From contig NC_086377.1 in the NCBI RefSeq assembly GCF_036588685.1, positions 72,670,283 to 72,734,282 on the forward strand: a DNA stretch of 64,000 nucleotides. Reading direction: 5' to 3'. This stretch comes from Mytilus trossulus (Eukaryota; Mollusca; Bivalvia; Mytilida; Mytilidae). The notes under the pieces are model-generated. The model made no database searches and was not told the DNA's origin. It was given only the letters and a program-made list of their open reading frames with translations. The translations under genes and the position numbers were made by a program. This document shows, one piece after another, positions 21,801-33,579 of the stretch (its first letter is position 1; every line of letters starts with the position of its first letter).

Positions 21801-24800
21801 TCTGCTATTGAGGGTTATTGTTGTTGCATTTCTTTAAATCATATGAATCATTTAAAAAAAATGAATGTAGTCATCATCATAGAACATCAGGCAAAATGGA
21901 GTCTTCCATATTATCGTTTCGAGTTGTCTCACTTCCTTGAATGTTGAATCAAACGGCATGTCCAGTATTAGCTCGTTCTGTCAATAAATGTTGTATTTTA
22001 TTTAAAACGATCGCAATTTGAACCAATAAATGTGTACGGAAAGGAGTCATGATCACTGACTCACAGAAAATTAAATATTTAAAGAGTTAGGAATGGGGTT
22101 CCTCCTAGAACTAATGTAGGAAAATAGGTGATAAGATACGAAGTGGAATATACTTTCTCTCACTCTGAGTCTTAGTGACTGCTGTGGAAAGTAAACTTGG
22201 AATTGATAGTACAAAAATAAAACACAATAGGCCTAATTTCATTGTTCTTACAGGATACAACATATAAATATTAACATTTTAAGTAATTTAAGAAACAGTT
22301 TATGTATACACACTTATTGATACAATCAAGGTTTAACAATAAACTATGACATAATTGTAGGTAGTAGAGATAAGAAATCCTTTGATAGTGATGACAGATC
22401 TCCATTAAAAGCTAGGAAATCCTTAAATAGCAAAGACAGTTCTCCATATAAAGCAAGAAATGGTAGGTATTTTCTATATTTTGTATGTTGATATATTTTT
22501 TCTGTTCTAGACATAACTGTGTAGTAAGCTGACTTAAAAAAGAACACACAAGTTTCTTCGTAACACTTACTTCTAACACTTTACAATTAATTTCTTTATA
22601 GGAAAAAGAAGTGTGGATAATTCTTCATTAAAAGCTAGGAAATCCTTTACAAATGAAGATAGTTTTCCATTAAAAGCTAGGAAATCCCTTACAAGTGAAG
22701 ATAGTTCTCCATTAAAAGCTAGGAAATCCCTTACAAGTGAAGATAGTTCTCCATTAAAAGCTAGGAAATCCCTTACAAGTGAAGATAGTTCTCCATTAAA
22801 AGCAATAAAAGGTGAGTGATAATATAAATATGTTATATACCTATTACCATTAAAAAGAGGAAGCTAACATAGGGGACAATGAAAGTTAATACCATTACTT
22901 TAACCATTCAAAATCCTGAAATTTAGTTTTTGATCCAGATAGTCATGTGAGCTTATGCCATCACTTGCTATAATCCTCATGAATTATTTCAAGAATCTTC
23001 TGTTCTGAAATTAATTTTGGAATTTTGGATCCTTAAATGCTCTTCAACTTTGTATTTATTCGGCTTTTTAACTATTTTGATCTGAGCGTCACTGATGAGT
23101 CTTATGTAGACGAAACGCGCGTCTGGCGTATAAAATTATAATCCTGGTACTTTTGATAACTATCAAATACTTCAAATAACTTAAAGTGAATGTTCCTTAG
23201 GGTATATAGTTTATAAATTTTAATTGATGATTTGATTCATCATCAAATCTTGATGCTGTTGCTGAGAAAAAGAACATAGTTTAGTGTTTTTTGTGAAATT
23301 GGTGTCTTTTTAATAGAATTATGCCATTTTCAATTAATATTTTTTAGTGCGTCTTTTCATGTTGTAATGTTATACTATTGTTAATAAGGTTAGGGTAAAG
23401 GTTGGCATCTGTTAAAACATTCAAACCTGTTGCATTTATTATATGCACCTGTCCTTAGTCAAGAGGCTGTTGTTTAGTGGTTGTCGTTTGTTGGTGAAAT
23501 TAAGGAATAATAGTACTGTGGTTGAAGAGTTGCCACAGTCAATTGTCGATTTGACAGTTGCAAAACCAGTTTTACTGCAACGCGTAAGGGAGCCAGTAAA
23601 ACGGTTATTTGAGACAGTCAAATCAAAATTTATGGTGGCAACTCTTCAACTTCAGTACTGTTATTCTGATTCTAATGCATTATAAAAAGAAATAATACGA
23701 TGGCTTTTATCCAATGAAAAAATAAATGTTACATAAAAATTGCATTAGAATGGTAAATTGACCTCTTTAGGAGTTATTCACCTGGAAAGACAATTTTTTT
23801 GTAGGAAGTATTTTTTTCAAAAATCATCTTCTCTGAAGCTACTAGACCAATATGAACTGAACTGTACTTGAATTTTCCTTAGGGTATCTTGTTTGTATAA
23901 ATATTATCCAGGGATTTGATCCTTCATCAATGAAGTCTGATGTTGTAAAAGTAGAACATAGGGGTTAATTGCAGTTTTTGACTAATATCTCAAAGACAAA
24001 AGCTGTTAGAGTAAAACTCAAGTTGCTGTTGTTAAAGTAATTATCAGGTTAAGATCTATAGGCCTTGTAATTTCCAGACATATCCAACAACCCATTGTCA
24101 GGTTACTGTTCCGAAATAGTTATTTTTTTATGGAATTTCATTGTTTTTGGTTATTATCTTCAAATTTTTTTTGAGATATATAGAGATGAAATGTTACAGC
24201 AAAAAATGTTCAGCAAAGTAAGATCTACACATGAGTCAAATGAGTGAATTTGAAATGAGATATTAAACTGTATGCAATTAAAATAGGAGGAACAATTTAT
24301 TTGCTTATATTTTAAGATTCTGTGGATTTATTGATTTTCGTGGGATACCAATTTTTGTGGATTACGTGGGTGTAGGTGAACCACAAATTTGAATACTCAA
24401 AGAAGTAGGAATTTTATATAGGTTTGTTTCAACACATAATAAAAACCATGAAATCAAATATACTAGAAAGCACAATTTTTCCACAATCCAAGAAAACTGG
24501 TATCCACGAAAAAAAATGAATTCACAGTAAGACAGCTTACATGTTCCTATATCCTTTTTTTATTTATTTTAATTGAAGTAAATGAAAAATATTTCCTCAG
24601 GTATGCCCATCTCCTTAGTTATAAAGGCAAAAGAAATGAAAGCTGAAATTATAGAGTATCTGCAGAATTATAAGCCATTTAAATCATTGCCAAAAGTTGA
24701 AAGCCTGTTTAACCATTATGTTGACAACACTAGAGGCATATCTGAGGAAGTGAGAGATGAATTAACTTCATATCTTAGCTTGACATATAAAGACATTTTC

Positions 24801-24884
24801 AATCTATCTGTCAGTTCTGACATTCCATCTATGATGCACAACACTATATCATTCATAAACATCATTCAAGCCATTAACAATTAG
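18793..24884 (+). CDS. SPLK-repeat protein gene (seven exons seen), function unknown
   Basis: Spliced gene with exons 18,793-18,882, 19,359-19,409, 20,550-20,609, 20,778-21,107, 22,361-22,462, 22,602-22,811 and 24,601-24,884, read as one frame of about 375 codons to a TAG stop. Every internal exon is a multiple of three and every boundary is phase 1, strong internal evidence that the model is right. The middle consists of a 14-residue unit, consensus KSFTSEDSSPLKAR, present about ten times, with 12 SPxK motifs in the whole model. S-P-x-K is the full CDK phosphorylation consensus, and SxxD/E sites suit CK2. The surrounding basic residues suggest a nuclear, possibly DNA- or chromatin-associated disordered protein; that role is inference. 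The C-terminal 93 residues look globular and helical with no repeat. The start is missing, with a probable upstream exon at 17,502-17,712. I recognise no named family. Confidence 0.72.
19359..19409 (+). CDS. SPLK-repeat gene, micro-exon (17 codons)
   Basis: Acceptor AAAAATTTGTAG and donor TCAA/GTAAGT. Encodes the basic segment RIFKKFLKRTSDQIKS. Its 51 bases keep phase 1 with both neighbours. It is short enough to be missed by frame-based prediction. Confidence 0.6.
19410..20549 (+). other. Intron of the SPLK-repeat gene
   Basis: AT-rich, with a T-rich acceptor region ending TAATTCTAG. It contains an 11-base G run near 20,399. Open frames at 19,955-20,152 (minus) and 20,270-20,461 (plus) lack support. 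Confidence 0.5.
20550..20609 (+). CDS. SPLK-repeat gene, exon A1
   Basis: Acceptor CATAATTCTAG, donor AAAG/GTAGGT, 20 codons. Encodes KKDKKSFDSDDRSPFKARK, one copy of the repeat unit. Near-identical in its first 15 codons to exon A2 at 22,361, whose upstream intron end (CTATGACATAATT.TAG) also matches. Confidence 0.75.
20778..21107 (+). CDS. SPLK-repeat gene, exon B1 (seven units)
   Basis: Acceptor TTACTTTATAG and donor AAAG/GTGAGT, 110 codons. After KRSVYSFTSEEF it runs through seven units of the 14-residue repeat, two of which have an extra KAR. Six keep SPLK; one has SPLI. One unit (near 20,980-21,020) matches exactly, at DNA level, the units in exon B2. This points to recent exchange or slippage. 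The minus strand is also open across it only because the 42-base unit lacks stops there. Confidence 0.8.
21108..22360 (+). other. Intron of the SPLK-repeat gene between the duplicated blocks
   Basis: About 1.25 kb without recognisable exons or complete elements. Its last 50 bases resemble the end of the intron before exon A1. Confidence 0.5.
22361..22462 (+). CDS. SPLK-repeat gene, exon A2
   Basis: Acceptor CATAATTGTAG, donor AATG/GTAGGT, 34 codons. Encodes SRDKKSFDSDDRSPLKARK followed by a second unit ending SSPYKARN. It is the tandem duplicate of exon A1 with one extra unit. Confidence 0.75.
22602..22811 (+). CDS. SPLK-repeat gene, exon B2 (five units)
   Basis: Acceptor TTTCTTTATAG, donor AAAG/GTGAGT, 70 codons. 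Begins KRSVDNSSLKARK, then four units, three of them SSPLK and identical or nearly so at DNA level. It shares the KRSV start and the LKAIKG end with exon B1, and the intron before it is homologous to that before B1. Confidence 0.8.
23037..23165 (-). repeat. CAGACGCG module (inverted, intronic)
   Basis: Reverse-complement copy of about the first 130 bases of the 4184 module, ending at GGTACTTTTGATAACTATC. It is inserted in the last intron of the SPLK-repeat gene, within a stretch that otherwise resembles the GCTCACCT element family. Confidence 0.88.
23507..23664. repeat. Foldback element (intronic)
   Basis: Imperfect palindrome. ATAATAGTACTG then GTTGAAGAGTTGCCAC at the left has its complement at the right (GTGGCAACTCTTCAAC then CAGTACTGTTAT). 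Further pairing runs towards a centre at CAACGCGTAAGGGAGCC near 23,590. Both strands are open across it for that reason (23,439-23,621 minus, 23,443-23,685 plus), so no gene is called. Confidence 0.8.
23810..24250 (+). mobile_element. Degenerate GCTCACCT-family fragment (intronic)
   Basis: Shares ordered blocks with 18,120-18,540: ATCTTCTCTGAAGCTACTAG, then the TTTTTGGTTATTATCTT block, then ATGTTCAGC.AAGTAAGATCT. Both ends are missing. Confidence 0.6.
24320..24527. mobile_element. MITE with CTGTG ends (intronic)
   Basis: A 208-bp element whose left end (CTGTGGATTTATTGATTTTC, then GTGGGATACCA) is the complement of its right end (CTGGTATCCACGAAAAAAAA, then TGAATTCACAG). It has no coding capacity. 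It ends about 70 bp before the final exon's acceptor. Confidence 0.75.
24601..24884 (+). CDS. SPLK-repeat gene, terminal exon
   Basis: Acceptor AAATATTTCCTCAG. It enters with two bases in the same phase as the other exons, then reads MPISLVIKAKEMKAEIIEYL and on for 93 residues to TAG. The composition is balanced and helical (KAEIIEYLQNY, EEVRDELTSYLSL), unlike the repeat exons, so this is likely a folded C-terminal domain of unknown family. A separate Met start is possible but is not needed. AATAAA occurs at 25,254-25,259 and could be the polyadenylation signal. Confidence 0.75.
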
Positions 24885-26954
24885 CATTAATACTATAAAA
24901 GTTCTTAACAACATTATTTTTGCTTTAAATGAATGTTCAAATCATACATATCGCTTATTCCAGCTACACTTACAGTACTAATGTCTGTATCATTACTTTT
25001 CAGAATGAAACTAAACTTATCTTGTTCACACATATTAGCAAAAGATGGAACTATATCACTTAAATTACAAAAGAGTACATTTCTATTAATTTCTAGCGCT
25101 TTACATTGAATGAGGCATATGTACAATATATATACTGCCTGGTACAAACTATAGTTTTATAGTATTGAAGAGGTTGCTGATGCCTGAGGCAATCTCAAAA
25201 TGTCGAAAAGAATATCAATCCTACCAAAACCACATAATACCTACAGATTGAGAAATAAAATCCCACCAAAAGTCGATTAGTATAATAATGATAAACTATT
25301 CTACATGTTGATGACAGTTTATGAATGTTGTAGGACATTCAATTCTAGTGCTTGTTTCAAAACTTAAATGTAAACTCTTACTCGTGATTTTCGTGATCAA
25401 ATCAAAATAATGATCGCTAAAGTCGCTAAATTTCATCTCCAAAATCGATTATCAAAGGTACCAGGCTTATAATTTACAATTTACTATATTGCATTGCGAT
25501 CAACATGTTATTTTTTTTTACTAAAACTTTAGCATTTTTTTCATGTATCAACTGCTTTTGTTCAAACTGATCAAATTTATAGTTAAAACTCGAGCCGATT
25601 ACATTTAATTGAGAATCTTTGAAAGCTAAAAATTTAGCCTTAAGTTTTGAATGTCAGATTTCAGAAGGCTAAAAATTTAGTTTATTGTATAAATTTAAAA
25701 GTACAATATGACTTAGAACAGGGAAATGCTAAAATATTAGTATGTATATTATTTATTTTCTTTTGTTATTGCAGGAAGAATTTGAAGGTAGCTGAGAATT
25801 GTCTTTTTTTTTCTAAGAAAAATTGAATTAAGCTGTAGTATTTAAAAGTTTGATGCAATTTCTCTAAACAAAAAGAAATTCATTAGATTTCAGGCAAAAA
25901 ACATAGAATTTTAGCCAATTTGCAATGATTCAAAACAATCCATTTTGAGAACGAATATTGCAGAGTATCAAAATTTATTGCAGTCCGTTTTTACTAGTCA
26001 TGCTTACAAATTAAAGTACTGAAGTACTCAACATCGGATGACAGTAGGTTCCTGTGGATGGTCAAAAGCACTTTCCAGAAAAAAATAACATCTCTAGAAC
26101 TGAAATTAAGGTTAAATTAAAGTACAGAGATATATTTTTTTCTGACACAAGTTCGTGAGTGGATTATGAACAATTAAATGGCAGGGAATTCAACATCACC
26201 GTACTAACTATTATATGGTGGCGATACAAATCAAAATACTCGGGTTTGTTTTTATATATTATATTAATATTTGTATATTTGTATATAAAAATAACATGTA
26301 TACTAGTATATAATTTTCAACCATTTGTAAATCATTCTATTCTATTTTTCCTATAATAGTGCAGTGCAAGTGCATGGTGGACACCCTTCTGTAACAATTC
26401 GATTTTCTAATAGCTAGGATTTGAGCAGGAATTCCCTTTTCCCCGCATAACGTTCTTGAGATATCCTTCCGCGTGTACGTGTGCATAGATATAAAATGAT
26501 TTTTTACTTATACGTATATTTCTAACGACAATTTCATATCATTAATCTATGTTCTAAAGAAATATTTTTATGAGTATTCGATAAGTAATGCTATTTTTAT
26601 TTGATAATGTCCGTATATTTATAGATTTATAGATCAGTTACCAGTCAAAAACGAAAGTTACGTAGGTATGAATATCTGTGGCAACAATATATCGGAATGC
26701 CCTCACGGTCATTGCGATGTAAAAAATCGGCCAATCCCGCCTCACGCTTTGACCAAATATGATTTATAAAATAGTCTGACAAAAATATCTTGAAAGGGAA
26801 ATTTAGAAATAGTCACGCCATCGAAAGAAATCAATATTGCGGGTCGATATAAATTTGCAGCTAAAGCTCGTTTGTGAGATGTTAAAAATATGATAGGAAC
26901 GACCTTTTCATGTAATTCTCGTTTGAATTGTTTATATTTGTCAATTCATGTCCT
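24885..26954. other. Gene-free stretch
   Basis: AT-rich DNA. A short piece at 25,445-25,475 (ATTATCAAAGGTACCAGGCT) matches the start of the CAGACGCG module. Small frames at 24,914-25,147 (minus) and 26,159-26,356 (plus, A/T-run-driven) are unsupported. Confidence 0.45.
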
Positions 26955-27065
26955 TTTATAGCTTACTGTGGGTTTTGCTCATTGTCGAAGGCCGTTGGGT
27001 GACCAATAGTTGTTAGTTTTTTTATGTCAATGTGGAGAGTTGTCTCATTGGCAATCATTCCATAT
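26955..27065 (-). repeat. Dispersed repeat, head segment (inverted)
   Basis: Reverse-oriented relative of 16,925-17,045. It holds the TTTTATAGCTTACTGTGGGT...TTTGCTCATTGTCGAAGGC block and ends GTTGTCTCATTGGCAATCAT, the complement of the head shared with the 46-bp satellite. Confidence 0.8.
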
Positions 27066-27429
27066 TTTTTTATTAAAAAAAATAACTTTAATATGACTTC
27101 ATATATACGCTTTTGAGAAAAAGTATATTAGCATATTCAGTGTCTGAGACAATGATTGGTGCCTTTCTGTTTCTGTTGTCCTATTCGATGTCAACACTCA
27201 GCTGTGCCGACAAAATTAAAGTGTTAAGCAGTTTTCGTTGAGATTGAATCTGTATTATTTATTTGATAGCAATCAAAGTTATTTGTGAGTAATCCTTCTT
27301 TTTTTCAGTACGTCAGTGCTTTGATTTTTCTATAAAATAATAGTTTGATAACTGTGAAATCGATTAGACACAGAAACACTTTGACGATCGAAAAATATGC
27401 AACAATTAAAATAAACATGCATATATACT

Positions 27430-27580
27430 GTCATTTCGGGGCCTTTTATAGCCGACTATGCGGTATGGGCTTTGCTCATTATTGAAGTACGACGGTGACC
27501 TATATCTGTATTTTTTGTGTCATTTGTTCTCTTTTGGAGAGTTGTTTCATTGGCAATCATACCACATCTACCTTTTTTTT
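27430..27580 (-). repeat. Dispersed repeat, head segment (inverted), second copy
   Basis: Same family and orientation as 26,955-27,065, better preserved: GGGGCCTTTTATAGCC at the left, GGTATGGGCTTTGCTCATTA in the middle, and TTGGCAATCATACCACATCT at the right end. Confidence 0.85.
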
Positions 27581-27739
27581 TATATATATTAACACTAAAA
27601 TTCATATTAACAAAATAATAATATTAATAATATTTAATTAACCATTATTTAGAAATATTTTTGAACCCCAAAAGATCCTCGTTATCTCCTATAAATGAAA
27701 ATTCCTGTAAACAACTAATATTTCATCACACATGTTTTA

Positions 27740-27972
27740 TTAAAAAAGGCCACATGACTTTGCACAAAGGGGTTCAAACTCCTGGACACCACACACTAGT
27801 CGTTGGAAATCTTTCTGTGTACACTGGGTCCCTGTATCTAGACATGGTTTAACTGTGGGTGTCGTTCTGTTATGTGTTGTACTGGAATAAATCGCTGGAG
27901 CTGGTGATGTTGGTCTTTCTGTAGACTTCAGTGTCGGTTGATGAATGGGTGTTTGCGATATCAGTGGGACAT
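27740..27972 (-). CDS. Last exon of a secreted ShKT-domain protein
   Basis: Minus-strand exon with an acceptor (CTTTTTTTGTTTCAAG) at 27,973, entering in phase 1, and a TAA stop at 27,740-27,742 that overlaps an AATAAA. The first 40 or so residues are a Pro/Thr/Ser linker (PTLKSTERPTSPAP...). Then comes a ShKT-like module: C, six residues, C, nine, C, eight, C, three, C (in KSCG), the standard spacing. The sixth cysteine, normally in SCGxC, is replaced by Phe and the protein ends there. ShKT modules are small extracellular disulfide domains found on many metazoan secreted enzymes and matrix proteins, usually as C-terminal additions. Upstream exons would lie above 27,973 and I could not identify them. 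The in-exon Met is not needed if spliced. Confidence 0.65.
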
Positions 27973-27999
27973 CTTGAAACAAAAAAAGAAAGCTTTAAA

Positions 28000-29235
28000 T
28001 TATACGACGTGATTTTATTCTTTGTTCTTTCGACAGCTGCATTTTATTGCTCGGTTGAGAAGTTCTTCTCTTAATGATCTATAACGACTTTCGGTGTTTG
28101 TTTCTGTGTCTAGTCAAGAATTTATAGCTTAGCAGACAGATAGATCAACTAATTACAATTATTTTGGTAGATTACGTCCATGGTTTTTGTTACTGACTAG
28201 TAGTTTATGAGCTACAATACGGTGTGCAGCCGCCACATATGGAGCAGGAATGCTTACCACTCCAAGGCACCTGTAACCACCTCCAGTTTTTGGTGGGTTC
28301 CGTATTGCTCAGTCTTTAATTTTTATATGTTGTGTTTTGTGTACTGTTATTTGTCTCTTTGGTCTTTTTTTTTGGTCATAATATTTGATGATTTCAAACA
28401 TAAATTTACACAAGTTTAAATGATTAGTTGAAATGTCTTGCTGTTTTAACATCAAGCTTATTAACAGTGATCGTAAAATTATGATTTACTAACTTACGAG
28501 TGGATTGTTCGAGCAAATTTTCTACATGTATAAAAGAAAATAGAAATTGAATCACAATAAGTTTCAGATCCCGAACATGTGTTATCGTGCTTATGTCAAA
28601 TTAAATATGAGTGAGAGGTTTTATTGGCTGTCTATGAGACCAGGTTTAATCGAACATTTTCAATAATAGGAAATGCCTGTACCAATTCAGGAATATGCCA
28701 GTTGTTTTCCATTCGTTTGATGTGCTTGCTTTTGATTGGTCTTCTGATAAGGGACTTTCCATTTTAAATTTTGCTGGGAAGTCGGTATTTTTTTTATTTT
28801 ACCTTTTACAACAATTAAAACAAGAGTAAGATTTTGTTATTCAATGTTTACTCTTTGTAATTCTGCAACAGATATTATATTCAAATTCTAGAAATTTGTC
28901 ACGCTCGATTTTAAAAAGGGATGGAACGCAAAGTGCACTCTTTCATGATTTTTTTAGTACACATTTGTTTTAAAAGACCGAATGATGGCAGATCTTTCTC
29001 ACAAATTTTTTGACGAACAATGTTTTGGAATGGGGACATATAGTAGGATGCGGCCCTAAAGCGAGTTGTTTTAAAAGATACCCAATATTGCTAATAATCA
29101 AATGTTAATTAAATACATACTATTGCAGTTATCCGTATTACAACAATGTGTTAGAGAGGCCACTGTCCTCCGTCCAAAAGTTGCTGTGTTTATACCTTCT
29201 ATCATATCACAAACCTATCAAGTAAAAGACGATTT
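28000..29235. other. Gene-poor flank of the 46-bp satellite
   Basis: Around 28,207-28,400 there is a diverged dispersed repeat (CACCTCCAGTTTTTGGTGGG then TTCCGTATTGCTCAGTC, related to 7880-8070). The rest is AT-rich without exons I can support. Upstream exons of the 27,740 gene should be sought here. Confidence 0.4.
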
Positions 29236-32200
29236 TTACATAGATATAGGACGATGTGGTATGAGCACCAATGTGACAACTCTACATAGATATAGGACGA
29301 TGTGGTATGAGCACCAATGTGACAACTCTACATAGATATAGGACGATGTGGTATGAGCACCAATGTGACAACTCTACATAGATATAGGACGATGTGGTAT
29401 GAGCGCCAATGTGACAACTCTCCATAGATATAGGACGATGTGGTATGAGCGCCAATGTGACAACTCTACATAGATATAGGACGATGTGGTATGAGCACCA
29501 ATGTGACAACTCTACATAGATATAAGACGCTGTGGTATGAGCACCAATGTGACAACTCTACATAGATATAGGACGATGTGGTATGAGCACCAATGTGACA
29601 ACTCTACATAGATATAGGACGATGTGGTATGAGCACCAATGTGACAACTCTACATAGATATAGGACGCTGTGGTATGAGCACCAATGTGACAACTCTACA
29701 TAGATATAGGACGATGTGGTATGAGCACCAATGTGACAACTCTACATAGATATAGGACGATGTGGTATGAGCACCAATGTGACAACTCTCCATAAATATA
29801 GGACGATGTGGTATGAGCACCAATGTGACAACTCTCCATAAATATAGGACGATGTGGTATGAGCACCAATGTGACAACTCTACATAGATATAGGACGATG
29901 TGGTATGAGCACCAATGTGACAACTCTACATAGATATAGGACGATGTGGTATGAGCACCAATGTGACAACTTTACATAGATATAGGACGATGTGGTATGA
30001 GCACCAATGTGACAACTCTATATAGATATAGGACGATGTGGTATGTGCGCCAATGTGACAACTTTACATAGATAAAGGACGATGTGGTATGAGCACCAAT
30101 GTGACAACTCTACATAGATATAGGACGATGTGGTATGAGCACCAATGTGACAACTCTCCATAGATATAGGACGATGTGGTATGAGCACCAATGTGACAAC
30201 TCTACATCCAATAGATATAGGACGATGTGGTATGAGCACCAATGTGACAACTCTACATAGATATAGGACGATGTGGTATGAGCACCAATGTGACAACTCT
30301 ACATAAATATAGGACGATGTGGTATGAGCACCAATGTGACAACTCTACATAGATATAGGACGATGTGGTATGAGCACCAATGTGACAACTCTACATAGAT
30401 ATAGGACGATGTGGTATGAGCACCAATGTGACAACTCTACATAGATATAGGACGATGTGGTATGAGCACCAATGTGACAACTCTACATAGATATAGGACG
30501 ATGTGGTATGAGCGCCAATGTGACAACTCTACATAGATATAGGACGATGTGGTATGAGCACCAATGTGACAACTCTCCATAGATATAGGACGATGTGGTA
30601 TGAGCACCAATGTGACAACTCTACATCCAATAGATATAGGACGATGTGGTATGAGCACCAATGTGACAACTCTACATAGATATAGGACGATGTGGTATGA
30701 GCACCAATGTGACAACTCTACATAGATATAGGACGATGTGGTATGAGCACCAATGTGACAACTCTACATAGATATAGGACGATGTGGTATGAGCACCAAT
30801 GTGACAACTCTCCATAGATATAGGACGATGTGGTATGAGCACCAATGTGACAACTCTCCATAGATATAGGACGATGTGGTATGAGCACCAATGTGACAAC
30901 TCTACATAGATATAGGACGCTGTGGTATGAGCACCAATGTGACAACTCTACATAGATATAGGACGATGTGGTATGAGCACCAATGTGACAACTCTACATA
31001 GATATAGGACGATGTGGTATGAGCACCAATGTGACAACTTTACATAGATATAGGACGATGTGGTATGAGCACCAATGTGACAACTCTCCATCCAATAGAT
31101 ATAGGACGATGTGGTATGAACACCTATGTGACAACTCTACATAGATATAGGACGATGTGGAATGAGCACCAATGTGACAACTCTACATAGATATAGGACG
31201 ATGTGGTATGAGCACCAATGTGACAACTCTCCATCCAATAGATATAGGACGATGTGGTATGAGCACCAATGTGACAACTCTACATAGATATAGGACGATG
31301 TGGTATGAGCACCAATGTGACAACTCTACATAGATATAGGACGATGTGGTATGAGCACCAATGTGACAACTCTACATAGATAAAGGACGATGTGGTATGA
31401 GCACCAATGTGACAACTCTACATAGATATAGGACGATGTGGTATGAGCACCAATGTGACAACTCTCCATAGATATAGGACGATGTGGTATGAGCACCAAT
31501 GTGACAACTCTACATAGATATAGGACGATGTGGTATGAGCACCAATGTGACAACTCTACATAGATATAGGACGATGTGGTATGAGCACCAATGTGACAAC
31601 TCTACATAGATATAGGACGATGTGGTATGAGCACCAATGTGACAACTCTACATAGATATAGGACGATGTGGTATGTGCGCCAATGTGACAACTCTACATA
31701 GATATAGGACGATGTGGTATGAGCACCAATGTGACAACTCTACATAGATATAGGACGATGTGGTATGAGCACCAATGTGACAACTCTACATAGATATAGG
31801 ACGATGTGGTATGAGCACCAATGTGACAACTCTACATAGATATAGGACGATGTGGTATGTGCGCCAATGTGACAACTCTACATAGATATAGGACGATGTG
31901 GTATGAGCACCAATGTGACAACTCTCCATAGATATAGGACGATGTGGTATGAGCACCAATGTGACAACTCTACATAGATATAGGACGATGTGGTATGAGC
32001 ACCAATGTGACAACTCTCCATAGATATAGGACGATGTGGTATGAGCGCCAATGTGACAACTCTACATAGATATAGGACGATGTGGTATGAGCACCAATGT
32101 GACAACTCTACATAGATATAAGACGATGTGGTATGAGCACCAATGTGACAACTCTACATAGATATAGGACGATGTGGTATGAGCACCAATGTGACAACTC

Positions 32201-33579
32201 TACATAGATATAGGACGATGTGGTATGAGCACCAATGTCACAACTCTACATAGATATAGGACGATGTGGTATGAGCACCAATGTGACAACTCTCCATCCA
32301 ATAGATATAGGACGATGTGGTATGAGCACCAATGTGACAACTCTCCATAAATATAGGACGATGTGGTATGAGCACCAATGTGACAACTCTCCATAGATAT
32401 AGGACGATGTGGTATGAGCACCAATGTGACAACTCTACATAGATATAGGACGATGTGGTATGAGCACCAATGTGACAACTCTACATAGATATAGGACGAT
32501 GTGGTATGAGCACCAATGTGACAACTCTACATAGATATAGGACGATGTGGTATGAGCACCAATGTGACAACTCTACATAGATATAGGACGATGTGGTATG
32601 AGCACCAATGTGACAACTCTACATAGATATAGGACGATGTGGTATGAGCACCAATGTGACAACTCTATATAGATATAGGACGATGTGGTATGAGCACCAA
32701 TGTGACAACTCTACATAGATATAGGACGATGTGGTATGTGCGCCAATGTGACAACTTTACATAGATATAGGACGATGTGGCATGAGCACCAATGTGACAA
32801 CTCTACATAGATATAGGACGATGTGGTATGAGCACCAATGTGACAACTCTACATAGATATAGGACGATGTGGTATGAGCACCAATGTGACAACTCTACAT
32901 AGATATAGGACGATGTGGTATGAGCACCAATGTGACAACTCTACATAGATATAGGACGATGTGGTATGAGCACCAATGTGACAACTCTACATAGATATAG
33001 GACGATGTGGTATGAGCACCAATGTGACAACTCTCCATAAATATAGGACGATGTGGTATGAGCACCAATGTGACAACTCTCCATAGATATAGGACGATGT
33101 GGTATGAGCACCAATGTGACAACTCTACATCCAATAGATATAGGACAATGTGGTATGAGCACCAATGTGACAACTCTACATAGATATAGGACGATGTGGT
33201 ATGAGCACCAATGTGACAACTCTACATAGATATAGGACGATGTGGTATGAGCACCAATGTGACAACTCTACATAGATATAGGACGATGTGGTATGAGCAC
33301 CAATGTGACAACTCTACATAGATATAGGACGATGTGGTATGAGCACCAATGTGACAACTTTACATAGATATAGGACGATGTGGTATGAGCACCAATGTGA
33401 CAACTCTACATAGATATAGGACAATGTGGTATGAGCACCAATGTGACAACTCTACATAGATATAGGACAATGTGGTATGAGCACCAATGTGACAACTCTA
33501 CATAGATATAGGACAATGTGGTATGAGCACCAATGTGACAACTCTACATAGATATAGGACGATGTGGTATGAGCACCAA

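Noticed and set aside
23439-23685. Overlapping 60- and 80-codon frames on opposite strands
   Set aside because: They lie across a foldback element. The palindrome makes both strands look alike and neither has supporting signals.
27740-27972. A sea-anemone-type channel-blocking toxin
   Set aside because: The ShKT fold is widespread in ordinary secreted proteins. Here it follows a Pro/Thr/Ser linker as a C-terminal module and lacks one cysteine, so nothing points to a toxin.
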